This document shows positions 23,030 through 36,200 of a stretch of 64,000 nucleotides of DNA, in pieces. Numbering within the stretch: position 1 is the stretch's first letter; each line of letters opens with the position of its first letter. The stretch spans positions 62,001 to 126,000 of the forward strand of contig JAAEAF010000231.1 in the NCBI GenBank assembly GCA_011037195.1, in the 5' to 3' direction. Below the pieces are notes generated by a model that ran no database searches, had not been told where the DNA came from, and saw only the letters and a program-made list of their open reading frames with translations. This stretch comes from Triatoma infestans. Its lineage: Eukaryota > Arthropoda > Insecta > Hemiptera > Reduviidae. A program made the translations under genes and the position numbers.

Positions 23030-23235
23030 ACCACAAAAAGAAGCAGGCTATCACGGAAAATATCTCTGATGCTTTCCAGCTCGGCGGAACCAACCACAAC
23101 AATATTTTAGGATTTTCTGCATCAATATATATTTTTATTTTAAGTTAGGTTACTTGTGCAAGTAACGGTTTTTTTGTTCTCATTACGGTATTTCTGCACT
23201 GAATAAAAGTAAGTTAGACTGCATAATAAACCCCC

Positions 23236-23340
23236 ATTTTGATAAAATTGCACTTATGATACTCTGTAATAAACCAACGGTGTGCTTTTTAAAATGAATA
23301 AAATACTTTTATATGCTCTGTTTAAATGGGGGACATCCTG
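23236..23340 (-). repeat. Inverted copy of the 21870-21983 element
   Basis: The reverse complement matches 21877-21983 almost base for base, from ACAGGATGTCCCCC to GTGCAATTTTA. Together the two copies form long inverted repeats about 1.35 kb apart. Confidence 0.7.
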
Positions 23341-24089
23341 TATATATTATGTATATATGTTTTTTCTCAAGAACTATTCTCAATGTTATCTTATTGGTAC
23401 ACCCTATAAATGGCATAATGTGAATTATTTTCTTCCAATTGACATTTTGGTAGAAATAACACTTTATAATATGATTCATTATTCTATAACGCTTTATTAT
23501 TTAAATACTGTATCTACTTTACAACAATCATTCTTTCTTTTGTCGTAAAATGAAGTACTTCATAGGCAACAGATAAGACCCTGTTTCAGATTTTCTAAAT
23601 TGAGTGCTCACCTGTTTGGTCTTCCAAAATCATCCTTTGAAGAAGTCCGAAAATTATGTAAATAATTAAGCCTAAGTCACAAAACGAAAAGTTTCAGGAA
23701 ATTCAAAAAAGATTCTTTATAAGCTTTGAGGGGATCGATACAAAGATTGCAGTTGAAATAAATCAAAATGAAGTTTACTGAGTTACTGACCAATTTACTG
23801 AGTTACTTTTGCTTTATCGCAACATTTATTACCGACTTGTTATTTTTATTCGAAGCAATTCTTCTAGAAAATTGATTTTAAGTTAGTTTTGAGCAAGATG
23901 TAAGACTAATGCCCCCACAAAAGCATTTATGTTTCCCTTTCTATTTAAAAAAGAATCGCTTTTTTCATACCATATTCGGTTTCGTCAATAAATAATAATA
24001 ACCTGAAATTTATCAAACCTAATCATAATATTTGAAAATCTCAAGTATTACAATTATTAAATGTAATCTCAGTTCGATCTTGAATAAAG
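23341..24089. other. AT-rich DNA downstream of Spt5
   Basis: No gene or clear repeat seen; presumably intergenic DNA past the Spt5 3' end. Confidence 0.45.
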
Positions 24090-24095
24090 TTTATT
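24090..24095 (-). promoter_or_regulatory. Candidate poly(A) signal of Spt5
   Basis: AATAAA on the minus strand, about 145 bases past the Spt5 stop codon (TAA at 24239-24241). The position is suitable but the surrounding DNA is AT-rich. Confidence 0.4.
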
Positions 24096-24238
24096 ACTAC
24101 GGCTGAATTAATCTCCAAAAATTAAAAATATCAGGAAACTAATAATAAAATTTCATAAAACAATATAATAAAATTTTTAATATAATTACCTTCAAAAGAA
24201 GATTACAGCAACGAATATAAATAAAAGTTATTAAGTGA

Positions 24239-27200
24239 TTACATATGAATAATTGATTTCTTATTATCAGGCATTTTACACAACTGATCTAAACGTATCA
24301 TTTTGACATCACTATCGCGTTCATGTTCGCCTGCCATTTTAACTACACCTTCCAATTGATCGATAGTGAGGAGCTCTCCAACAGCTTCTCTATAGGTTCC
24401 TCCAATGATCTTCACATGGTCACTTACAGCCGGTTTAACCGGCATTAAACGTTCACATTCAATATTCACGTATCGATCTTCCTCTGGAAGAAAAACTACG
24501 CACATGCCACCCTATACAAAATACAATTTCTATTAATAAACAATGTTAATTCACTCTGAATAAATGGGTTTAAGCTCCTAATCAAAATCAGAAATCGATT
24601 AGCTGATTTCTGAGAAAAAATAATATATTTTCTACTGATTAAGAAGAAAAAAATCAATTCAATGTTGAATCTTATTCAAGCAAGATTTTATCCTTTTTGA
24701 AAAAATAAACAGAGTAACTTACAGAAAGTCCTGTTATAGTTCCTATTTGTCCAGCTAGTCCAGAATCATCATGAGTATCCTTAACTCTGACTTCTATATC
24801 AGTGGTATACCAGTCATTGTTGGTTACATCGTGTCCTATAATTAATAAAAGGGCAAAAATTACACATCACTTTATAAAACAATATATTATATTTATTACT
24901 TTAACAATGGGGGTCAATGCAACAAGAACTGCAGTCAAGGAAAATTATACTATAATTTATAGTAATACCTCGATGTTTCGCCAATGTCCCTAAATGTTTG
25001 AAACCGGGCTCTTCAAAATATTAAATGTAAATTTAGAAAATACGATATTAAATTGGCTCCAATAAACATTTCACTTTGCCTTACTGTTTTAAAAAAGTAA
25101 TTTACATATTACTTAAGCTGGAAATAAATGTTCTGATCTCCCTTGGGAACGAAAAGTTTTCACCGAATATCCGTGTATGTATATTCGGTAAATGAAAAAC
25201 AATGAATTACAGGAAGTTCGAAATTGATATTTCAACTGATAAGCAGAAGATTCGCCCCGAAGAGTTATTTAAAAAACACATGGTGAAGTCTTGCTATACT
25301 GAAAGTTTTTTGCGATTTTCGAAAAGAGTTCCAATGATTTTCTATAAAACTATTTTATTAGACTAAAGAAGCTCGTTCTAAAGTGCCATTTTAATATTAA
25401 GTTCGGTTCCACAATATATATAAAGACAATAATAAAAACTAAACCTTTCTGCCAAAAGGCGATTTTTTCCTGGGGATGTGGTTAACTTTGCAAGAGGTTC
25501 GTCAATATTTTTTTTCTCGCACAAGGTCCTTTGTGTTTCCATGAGAATCGAAACCGAATTAGACTTCTATGGCGGCATTTAGATAAAAATTCCAAATTTG
25601 AAGAAAATTTGTGAATTAGAATGATGAGAATTGCTGTAAATCATTCCAGTGTTTCGAATCAATTATTTTTTTCAATGTATTCATTTCATTTGTTTAAAAT
25701 GAAGAATAATAGAGTACAACTGAATTTATATACTTCTTTATAAATATAAAACTGAACAAAAAATATTTCAATATATGATAAAATGAACTCGGGCTACATA
25801 TACAATAATATATTGGAAACAAATCAAATTTAAGAAACATTAAAAAAAAAATGAAACAGAACAATTTATGAATGTAAACAATATTTATGTTTGGCCTTGT
25901 TAATTAAGCAAGCTAAAAAATTAGTTGGCTAGGCCCAAAGAACAATTTATGTTTTAATTAATTAATTTTAGAACAATTTATGTTTTAGTCTATTTGAATC
26001 CGCACAAGGAGGGTTCAAAAATAAGAAATCACAACAAAGAGACTCATTCTAAGCCTAACATAAGTTTCTGAATGTGAGAAAAACTCTTCCGGGCAGAAAT
26101 GGACAAAACATTAATTGAAATTCACAGAAGAGAAGGCAAATTGGGAAATTTTGTAGACCATAAACTAAATCATTGTACTCTCTTCTCGCTAAAGTTTCCT
26201 GATTCAAAAAGTTATTTATACTTAACGCTTATATTTGAATCTAACAAAGAGCTAAACGAAAGTTATTTAGTTAAGGCAATTATTAAATTAGATCTCTATT
26301 ATTTTCCATAGAGCTCAATATTTTCCTCATATATGAATTCCAAAACTAGGAACAAGACTTCTGGAACTCCTTAATGCAAAACAGTAAAGATATTGGGTGG
26401 TCCATCAATTCCTTGTCTCTCTCTATTAGCACAATAAAGTTCAGCATCCTGGAAGCTTTGAAAATAATAATGTGGACTTAAAATGAATAAGAAATCAATG
26501 TTTAAAAGGTCTGGAGAAGCTGCAACATTAAGCTTTAATCTAAAGTGCAGTACATTTAACACAATACATTGATCTACCTATGGTACATTCAAAGGATTGC
26601 TGGTATTGGCCGAAGAACATCGGTTAACCGTAAGTGATTTTATTGAATAAAAGTTCTCCTTCCTCCAGCGTTTCTTATTCTTATCGCAATTAGAAGTTCT
26701 TCTGAGCCTTGTCAGCTTCTTCATTGGTTTCCTAGTATCTTTAGGAGGCACGCTTATTTTCACTACACTTTACAGTAGCAGTAAAATAAATAAAAGTCAA
26801 AATCCGCAATAAAATCTATCTACGGAATATTATTGGACAATTTACCTATATTTAACTCTAGTTTATTCAAAAGGTAAAATTCCATAACTCTCTACCGTTA
26901 GTAACAATCTTCCAAATCAGAAACCTCTGAAATATCTTAGAGTCATCAATAAATAACAAAATACAGCATTTACAAATTACAGTTCTGGGGAGCAAATCAG
27001 TATTTGTATTTTCTGATTTAGAGAGTACGATTAAAAAAAAAACAAATTTCTGATTTTTACCTGAAGCCCCAGGTGTATAAGGTGAGGTACCACTTCCAGG
27101 TGTCCTTGGACTGTATGAGGTAGGTGATGGTGAGCAATATGATCCGCTTGCTGGCGACGCGGATGCAGCATATGAACTTCCTGCAGCACCTAAAAAATGA

Positions 27201-30200
27201 AACAACAATAACAGCATCAAATAATATACTAAAAAAAAGTAATCACATATTTTTTTATTATTTTACTACTAACTGTTATATCCAGTTGGTGATGGTGTTG
27301 AATCATATGGTGAATAAGTGGATCTATCAGAACCGTACATGTTTCCTGGTGTGAAAGGATGAGCTGGTTTAGAATATGCATCTTCATCGTACGCATCTTC
27401 ATCAGGCCTACCCGGTGTTGAAGACGGATCCCAAACTGGTGTTCTTCCTCCATCATGAGATGGAGTTGCCCCACCGTAGGCAGGCGTTCTACCACCGGCC
27501 CCTATAGTTATCGAAAGCAATTTAAAAATCATATTTTACTCACAATTACTCTCATTGATGATCTTATTAAGCCTGCATATTAAAATTACCATCATATAAC
27601 GGTGTCTTGGAACCAGCGTACTGCGGAGTTTGAGCACCTCCATGTGAAGGTGTTCGGCTGTATGTGGTGAAAGATCCATCCTAAAATTAAAGATAAATAC
27701 AAGTAGGATAAATTTAAAGAAAAAACAAAACACAATTATAATTATAATAAAAAAAAAGACTAACCCTTGCTGGCACACCGACAACATCAATGTGACCTCT
27801 ACCAACAGATATAGTTTTACAGTAAGAGTGCAATTCAACGCGTGCTGTTTCCGCATTAGCATCCTTAACCATGCCAACATTACCTGTGGAAAATAAACCA
27901 AATATAATTTATATATTATCAATAGAAGGTTGAGACTATTAAACATTGTGGTTAGGTGGCGTGGCTATTTTTTGCAGATTCTCTTCTCTACAACTTTTAT
28001 TTCACCATATTTTACTAACTAACTTCAATAACTTTTATAAAGTTTACTGTTTTTGAGAAAAAATATGATAAAGATGGAATCGAGGATTTTTTGAGTCATT
28101 TTCGCGATTAACTCGATAACGTAGCGTTCCCGAAAAAACGACAAGAGTACTTTTCTTTTATTCTGAACCAAGGAATCGATCCCTAAGTTGTGGTGTTAAA
28201 ACCTGTAATAATAATAATGTTTGTTTAGCTAATAAAAAAATATCAAATATACAAACTTAAAATAAACAACACACCATGGTCTAAGACAGTGAGGCGAGCA
28301 CCACAAATTAATGATTTAATACATGGATAAAACAAAAAATATATAATTTAACGATAAAGTTTTCTTATTAATAGTGAGCAATCTGCTATGGTAGGTATCC
28401 CTAACATAGACTACTATATAGAAATCTCTTCCATTAATTAGCTCGATATAATAGAGGTTATGAATCTGCGAGAAACCGCAGAATCCATGAATCAGCGAGG
28501 TGAAATATCACTATACTTAGGACACACACTCATGAAATGGTGTAGAGTTCGATACAATTAAGACTTCAAATAGGATTGAACCCTCCGAATTCCTCAAGTT
28601 TCTATGTTAACTGTAACATTTCGGATTTTATTTAATAATTACTTTTGACTTCAAGTTTCCGAAAAAGATCTTTCTAAAACTGTCGAAGTGGGGTTGTGAT
28701 CCGCGCAATAAATAAAAATAAGCTAAATAATTTTAATTTCATTTTGTGTAGAAACAACCATTGGATACGAAATTGAGTTTAAAATCGCGCGATTTTGTAT
28801 CCAACTGACAATTAAGACTCTCAATAATATCTAGAGACAATCGAAATACTTTGTCTCGTAACAATCTCTACAGTTGTCTGTAGGCAATCATGTGACATAG
28901 CAACCAAATGTAGATATGAGGCTTAAATTGAATTTCATTTAAAGTGCTGAATTCATTCAAGGCAAAGACTAAGTAGCGCAAGTATCAGGTTAGCAGAGCT
29001 AGATGCTTATTTAGCCCTTCTAAAGGTTGTTATGTCTTACCATAAAAGTGGCCACATCTGAAGATGACCTTATTCACTCTTTATCTAAAAGGGGATCAAA
29101 CCTTTGTAAGGTCCTTTAGTAATTTTGATGGTTTTTCCAATGAGGTCCCGGTCTCTTCTAATGCCAGCCATACCAGTTCCACGTCCTCCTCTGCCCCCTC
29201 TTGGGCTAGCAGCCCCGCTCTGAGGATGCATGGGGGAAGAAATTCTTGGTGACTGATATCCAGCAAAACCATTCATCATACCACCATTATCAACCGCCTG
29301 TTGAATAAAACCAATTGCAGAAGGAATATGGATACCTAGATTGTATGGTCAAGTAAAAATGAAAAAATGCTCACTTTGTTACCACCTGCTAACTGTATGT
29401 GTCTAGTTTTACAAACAAATATACCGCCATGTTCTAGAATCTGATTTGAATAGAGAAATACATAGTTTCGATACAAATGTTTCACTTCACCTTTTCGTCC
29501 CTAGAAAATACACAATTTGATTTGTTTTATGGACTTGTTAACTCTTATAAAATGTATTAGTTAAGATTGTATGAAATACATCAATATATTAAGACAACAA
29601 AAAGTCTAATTAAAAAAAAAGTTTATATGTTATATTATCTATTATTCTTAACCCAATATATTTTTATTTGCTAGAAAATAAATTCATTCTTAAAAACACT
29701 ATACATACTTACATGTAAAAGTAGCATTTTCATAGCCGAAGCTATCGAAAATGTCAAAAAGACAAAAATACAAATTCTTAGACTTACATTATGAATGCCA
29801 TCAATAACATTAACCATATCCCTTTTCTGTATATGATTGCTCTCCGAATCAAGCGAATATGTATTTCTGTTTTCTTTCTTTTTGTGTAATGCCTGAGGTT
29901 TACACATTACCACCTTGCCTTCCATGCTCAATACGTGGAAGTTTTCACGCTCAAGACGTACTATCACACCAACTTTCTGGGCGCTAAATTACAAAATATT
30001 GGTTATAATTTTAAAAATTGAATTCAAAATTATAAATCATAGATTACAAAACCTACTCTATCTGCACTAGATCACCCCACTGAAACTGTCCTAAACTGTC
30101 CACCCCGGTTGCCATGTCAGAACAAAGCTGTAGATCTCTCGGCAGCACTTCTAACTCATGCATTGTTAAATCTGAAAATAATACCACCCTATTCTCTTCT

Positions 30201-33200
30201 ACTCTTACAATAAGACCAGTGTCACCTTCATAACGACCAGCTAAAACTTTCACATGGTCACCAAGCCGAAAATATTTCTGCAATTCTTGAGCCTGAAACT
30301 CCAGGGGCTCCTACAGAAACAAATTTCAAAGAATAAACTGAATCACTTAGAAATTTATTGGCAGAATGTGTTTAATGTAGAGACCTAATACATATTTAAG
30401 AAAAAATAAAATAAAACTATAACCCACCGTAAGTTCTTCATGTTTGGGCATTACAAGAACCATGTTCCCATCAATTGATATAACTTTGCCTTGAAGATTC
30501 ATCAATTCTCCTTGACAAACTTCAACATTATCTCCAGTGCTAAAAGTATGCCCTGGGCCTTCTTCTTTATTAGCAGCTACTTCGATATCTACGCCTTCGG
30601 GAGCCTCTTCAAATTTTTCTAATTCTGATAATGTTGGTTTCACTCCTACGGCAATAAAAACACCCATTAATCCTTTCACATTGTTTTTAAAAAAATAAGC
30701 TCGAATATTTAAGTTATTGAAAATAACCATGATTTCTTTGAACTAGTGCAAAAATAACATATGTGAAAATGATAACCATCCACAAGTAAACTGCAACCGT
30801 TAATAAAAGTAGTGAATATAAGAGGGTGATTATCAAAACATCAATCATGCAACATCATGATTTGATAAACAACTTAATAATATATTATATCAAGAGCACC
30901 TACACTAGCTGGGGGAACTCATCACTTAATATGAATAATGTGTCTTAAAAATCTTAATCAAATCTTTCTATGAGGGCCTACACTTGTTGTCGGGAGCTGC
31001 GACATTTGGCCCCCAACCCAAGGGGGGCCCATTTTACCCCAACTTCAGGGTAAATTTATATTTGTTACTATGATAACCGTTAGAGCGAGTTGTATAATAA
31101 AAAAAAAATTATTTTTCATTTGCACAAAACAATTATACCCCAGCCACAAAAGTAGAAATAAGATCTCATTCAACCTTTTGTAATTAAGTAATCACTATTA
31201 TTTTCAGGGAGTATCAAATAATATCCAAGGCAAGTCCGAGAATCGAATTCAGTACTCTTCAGAGTAATTGTGAGTTGTATGACCCGTGTCATGGCGGACA
31301 CTGTTCTACAAATCCCTCCCAACTACACCAAATGCTACGTTTATTCTTCCGATTAATTACGATATATTCTCCTATTCTGTATGTTACTTTATTTTACATT
31401 TTTCTCATTTGGTATCATTGTTTTCCAAGCTTTGTTTACAATTGAACACAATATTTACATGTTTCTCATTTAATTATTGTTCCTTATTTTTTTCCCCCTT
31501 CTAACAACATTCATATCACTTCCACATTAAACACTAAAAAAATCTGGTGTGAAACACTCATACAACTTTCTCTTACTCCAGTTCTCAAAATTGTAATAGA
31601 CAATTTTGTTTGTGTACCAAATTTAATGATTCGTCGAAAACTGGAAAAACTGTTCAGTAAAAGCGCACTTCCGGTTTACTAAATTTCTTGAAACTCGGAA
31701 TTTTGGCCATATTTGTTTCTAATTAATTTTGTTTGGATGATATAATTGTATAATCAACTATGATAGCACTTTAGAGAAAAACATAACCCTACCCCTCCCT
31801 AAAAGTGCCTTAAATGAATTTTTGCAGAGAAATGTTTCAAATAAAGTTGTAGATCTTTGTATATTTAGTTTATATACAAAGTTTCAAGAAAATCGTCGAA
31901 GCCATTTTTGAGAAAATCGCGAAAAAGTGGAAAAAAATCACATAGTAAAGTGGTAAAGTTAACATTATTTAGATGACAGAATTGTCTAATAAACTGAAAT
32001 AGCACTTTAGTTAAAAACCTAACCCCACCCCTCCCCTATAACGGCCCTTAAATGAATTTTCCCAAAGAAATGTTTCAAATAAAAGTTGTAGCTCTTTGTA
32101 TGTGTAGTTGATACATCAAGTTTGAAGAAAATCGTCGGAGCCATTTTAGAGAAAAACGCACAAAAGTAAAAAAAAAAAAAAAAAGACTAGTAAAGTGGTA
32201 CTTTCGGTTGAGGAATTTTGACAAATAACGTACTGTCAGATCCCATGGTGATACCTAAACGGAATATCAAGTTTTAACTTTCTACGGCTTTTCGTTTTTG
32301 AGCTATGCTGTTCACACACACAAACATACAGGCCATGTGCTAAAAACCACTTTTTTGGACTCAGGGATCCTCAAAACGGATGTTTCCGGTGAAAACTCGA
32401 TATCGAAACTTTGACACGATTACAATACTTCCTCTTATTAGGAGTAAGAGAATGTAAAAATAACGGTTAAGGATCACTTTCCTACATGTTTCGCAACGAT
32501 CAGTGCAAGTTGTGTGAAGGTCGTCTTCTCGGATTAAGTCAGGTACTATGATACAACTATTATTAATATTAATTTGGACAATATGAGCTTTGTTGAAAAA
32601 GTGGCTGGGTCCGCATTGCTGGATAACATCCGGTATTTTATCCATCGTAGCATGCATATTAGTTATGTTCCTGACCGGTTTCGGATATTCATCCAACGTC
32701 AGAGCAAATTTTTTCGTGTGGAGAGTTCACTTCAACGAAATGTTTCTGTAGACTCACACTCGTTGGTTGTATGTATGTGGGAAGGTTATAAGGTTATGTT
32801 ACTACATGTGTGTGTTTCATGACAAAGTGAAATTATTATAAACTGTGATTAGGCATTAGAAAATAGTGTGTATAGGAACATAACTAATATGCATGCTACG
32901 ACGGATAAAATACCGAATATGAGCTTTATAAACACATTTTATACTAATCACAAAATTTTTTCTGATATAAATTGTTCTTTCATTGCCTTGTACATGTTTT
33001 GTGAAGCGAAAGAAAAAATGAATTTATTATTATTTCAATAGTTTCTTAGGATGTAATAAGAAGACGAAGTGTAATTTGATACTATCGATATAGAATGGAA
33101 AGGCATTTGACTGTGATAGAAAAATGATAATTGGGAGGGGTCGGTAGAACAGTGTCCAGCATGACAGGAGTCACTACAACCCACACTTACCCTCTTCAAA

Positions 33201-36200
33201 TGGCTTCCACAACTTAACCACTCAGCTATCTGGCAACTTAAAAGTTTTCAACTTGCAATAATCGCTCTTTATGAGATCTTAATTGCTTATAATACTGCCC
33301 TGCGTGAGGCTGTTTGGAATTTTTATACAGAAAGAAAATAGTTGCGATTTGTATTTTAAATCATAATACCTGACCAACATTCAGACAGACAAAATTTTTG
33401 CTGATAACAGTCTAAAACATAAACAAATCGGATAAGAGTTGAGACAACATTACTGGTTTGTACTACACTGTTCCACAATAGATGAAACGAGAAACACCTG
33501 CCTTGTACCGAAATGAATGGATAGCATTATTGTTTTATTTTTAAATAAACTGCTGGACAAAAGTATTGCATAAAATTTCAAAATATTATAATTTGAAGTT
33601 GAAAGGTATTTTCGTATTTTTTTTTTTTATGGATTCATGTTGCTGAACTTTTCCAAAGGAATTCCAAAGGAAAAAAAGACTACCAAAAATTTAAGAAAAA
33701 CCTGGTTTTATTACACAGATTAAAAAATAAAGCTAAAAAAAAAAAATCTGTAAAATTCAAAATTGAAATGGTTCTTATTTATTATCACTTCATTTTTTTC
33801 AACAGTATTTAGTGATACCTCTTCTTGCTCTGATAACTGCAGCAAGCCACCTTGGCATTGAAGAGATTAGATTTTGGACAACCTTTTGAGAAATCTCATG
33901 CCATTCTTCAATAACTGCTGTACATGATCCCTGAGAGTGCTAGGGGAATCAGGCGATCTGAGCCGTCTTCCAATTGTGTTCCAAAGGAGTTCTATTGGAT
34001 TTAGGTCTGGACTTCTTGGTGAAGAAACCAAACGTCGAATCCCAACATCCTGTAGGTACTCAAGGACAACTCGAGCAGTGTGACATCTGGCATTGTCCTG
34101 CATTAATAGAAAATCATCACCGACTCTTTCATAAATTGGCACAACATATCGCTGAAGAACCTCTTCAAGGTACTTCCGGGCATTTAGCGTCCCATTTTCC
34201 ACGATATGCAAGTCTGTACGTCCGTCAAAACTTATACCTCCCAAAATCATAACACCGCCTCCACTAAAAGCCACTCTTTGAGAAATGTTAGCCCCTGCAT
34301 ATTTCTCACCTTGACAGCTCCAAACTCTCATCCTTCTATCTGGAGTATGTAGGGTGAATCTCGACTCATCTGTGAATCAAACACGTCTCCAATCCTCTGT
34401 TGCCCAATTGGCATGTTCTCGTGAATATTGCAGTCTGGCGGTTCTATATGCTCTGGTGAGAAGAGGGCCAGTAGCGGGAATCCTGGAAGCCAAGTTTGCT
34501 TCATTTAACCTTCTTCTGACTGTCCTACTTGAAATATGGACATTACGGACATCAGCGATCAAGTGACATAATTGATTGCTAGTGACGAACCTGTTCCTTA
34601 ACACAATCAGTTGAATAAATCTCTCATCTGTCCGAGTTGTATTTCTAGGGCGGCCCGTAAATTGCCGTCGGGAATAGCTACCAGTCTCCCTATGGCATGC
34701 TAAAATTCTTGAGACAGTGGATTGGCTCATTCCTAGACTCTGAGCAATTGTTGCTTGATTTAGCCCTTCCTCATGTAATGTCACCACACGTACTACAATT
34801 TCTTTGGAATAATTACCATGAAGCGGCATGATAAGAACAAAAAGCAATAAGAAAAAAGAACTGATAAGAAAAAACTAAACAAAAGTATATAAGAGAGAGA
34901 AATTACCACTAGCAGTGAAAGTGAAGAACTGGGATTATTATTGTATTTTCAAGAGTTCAGAGAATTAATTATTTAAAAACTTAAACAAATGGCTTAGTCT
35001 CTGATTTCTCCTTGGATCAGGGTTCATTTAACACGAATGCATAAAAAAATATATACAACATTCTGAAATTACAACATTTTGAAATTTTATGCAACACTTT
35101 TGTCCAACAGTTTATTTCGGACTTCTTATTCAAGCTAATAAAAGACCTTTCAGTTACCTACCTCCGTATAGTATAGTATTGTCATTCTACCATTATTATT
35201 TGTGCAATTTTTTTAGTCAGCAGAGTTTTAGTTTTTATAATTAACAGATTATTTAATTTTAAAATAGTAAAAAAATATTTTATTTAATAAAATGCAATAT
35301 TAACGTTTGAAGGAAGCATCTCAGTTTGGTAGGTTATCTTAATTTAATTAATGTATAATACGTACTTAGTAATTCCATTTTCAGATATTTCTTGTTTGAT
35401 TTATTGTTATGATTTTTCTGTACTGATGAAGATTATGAAATATAATCAAACTAAAATTTATTTTACTGACAAATACCCGAAAAATCTATAAATCTATATA
35501 TAAAAAGACTTTACCATCAGCAATAATAGCGCTCATGTTGAAATTCTTATAGAGAAACCCTTTGCGGCTGTATCTATTTCCTTCGAATATTAAGAAGTCA
35601 CCATCAGAAGTAACTTCTCCACCTATCTCTCTGATTGCCTGGGAATCAAATGGTTTTGCGGGAGGTCTCCTCTTTTTCTTTCTCTTTAATGAATCATTAT
35701 TCTCCTAACAGATAAAGTTTTATTTCATATAAATTACCTTGCAGAAATCTTTTTTGCAATATCAATTATTAAACTTGTAATTATTTTACAATAGTAACAT
35801 AGAACTGTTTATATCTCTGCTAAATTCAACTTTTTTTTTTTTTAAGTGTACAATGGGGATCTTTGAGGTTAGGAACTAACCTCTTAAGGGGTCCTAGTGT
35901 TCAGAATTGCACTCTTTTAAGGTTTCTTTTTGATATTTTACTTTGAGTCAAAAGATAAAAATGAAAAAGTTAATAAAATTACCTGGTTTGTTCTAAGTGC
36001 ACCTCTAAGTCGAGTATAATCAATCCTAGGTAATAACTTTAAATGAACTTGATTTTGGGCCAAATCCACATAATCTACTTGAGCTATATCATCCTTATAG
36101 ATACCTTAAAATATAAAGATTCGCGGCATTATAGAGGAAATAAGTAAAGTTATTAAGTTCAATGAGTAAAAAAGAATAATAAAAAAAAATTATGACTACT

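Larger units (their letters stand above)
22850..23102. repeat. Fold-back element with hammerhead motifs in both arms
   Basis: The left arm (about 22854-22931) and the right arm (about 22995-23070) are near-perfect reverse complements. Both share ATCAGAGATATTTTC, GATAGCCTGCTTCT, CGACCGGTTTC and GCGTTCGCCCATCTTCAG or their complements. The 60-base centre includes AACAGCGTGATAACAGACTTG. The right arm continues to CAGCTCGGCGGAACC and AACCAC near 23100. Related copies are at 10497, 32583, 41938, 52373, 52570 and 61930. No protein is encoded. Confidence 0.85.
31305..33195 (+). repeat. Dispersed repeat family A, copy 2 (interrupted)
   Basis: Homologous to 4250-4840 in the same order. It is split by a family B element (about 31540-32460) and by a fold-back hammerhead repeat (32583-32925). 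Shared blocks: ATTGTTTTCCAAGCTTTG near 31420, TGCAAGTTGTGTGAAGG near 32505, TAGTTTCTTAGGATGTAAT near 33040 and GTAGAACAGTGTCCAGC near 33145. It lies within the 4.9-kb Spt5 intron 9. Confidence 0.65.

Noticed and set aside
23282..23548. Plus-strand open frame of 88 codons rich in Tyr, Leu and Ile
   Set aside because: It begins inside the repeat at 23236-23340 and is typical of chance frames in AT-rich DNA.
26578..26763. Basic 61-codon open frame in an Spt5 intron ([17 protein letters not shown])
   Set aside because: No family resemblance, and no splice signals tie it to the Spt5 phases on either side; Spt5 joins correctly without it.
32361..32822. Overlapping open frames around the family B end and fold-back arm
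   Set aside because: They cross repeat boundaries and translate the inverted arms; no protein motif.
33974..34566. Plus-strand open frames of 92 and 70 codons
   Set aside because: Antisense to the Tc1 transposase, which has all the family motifs.
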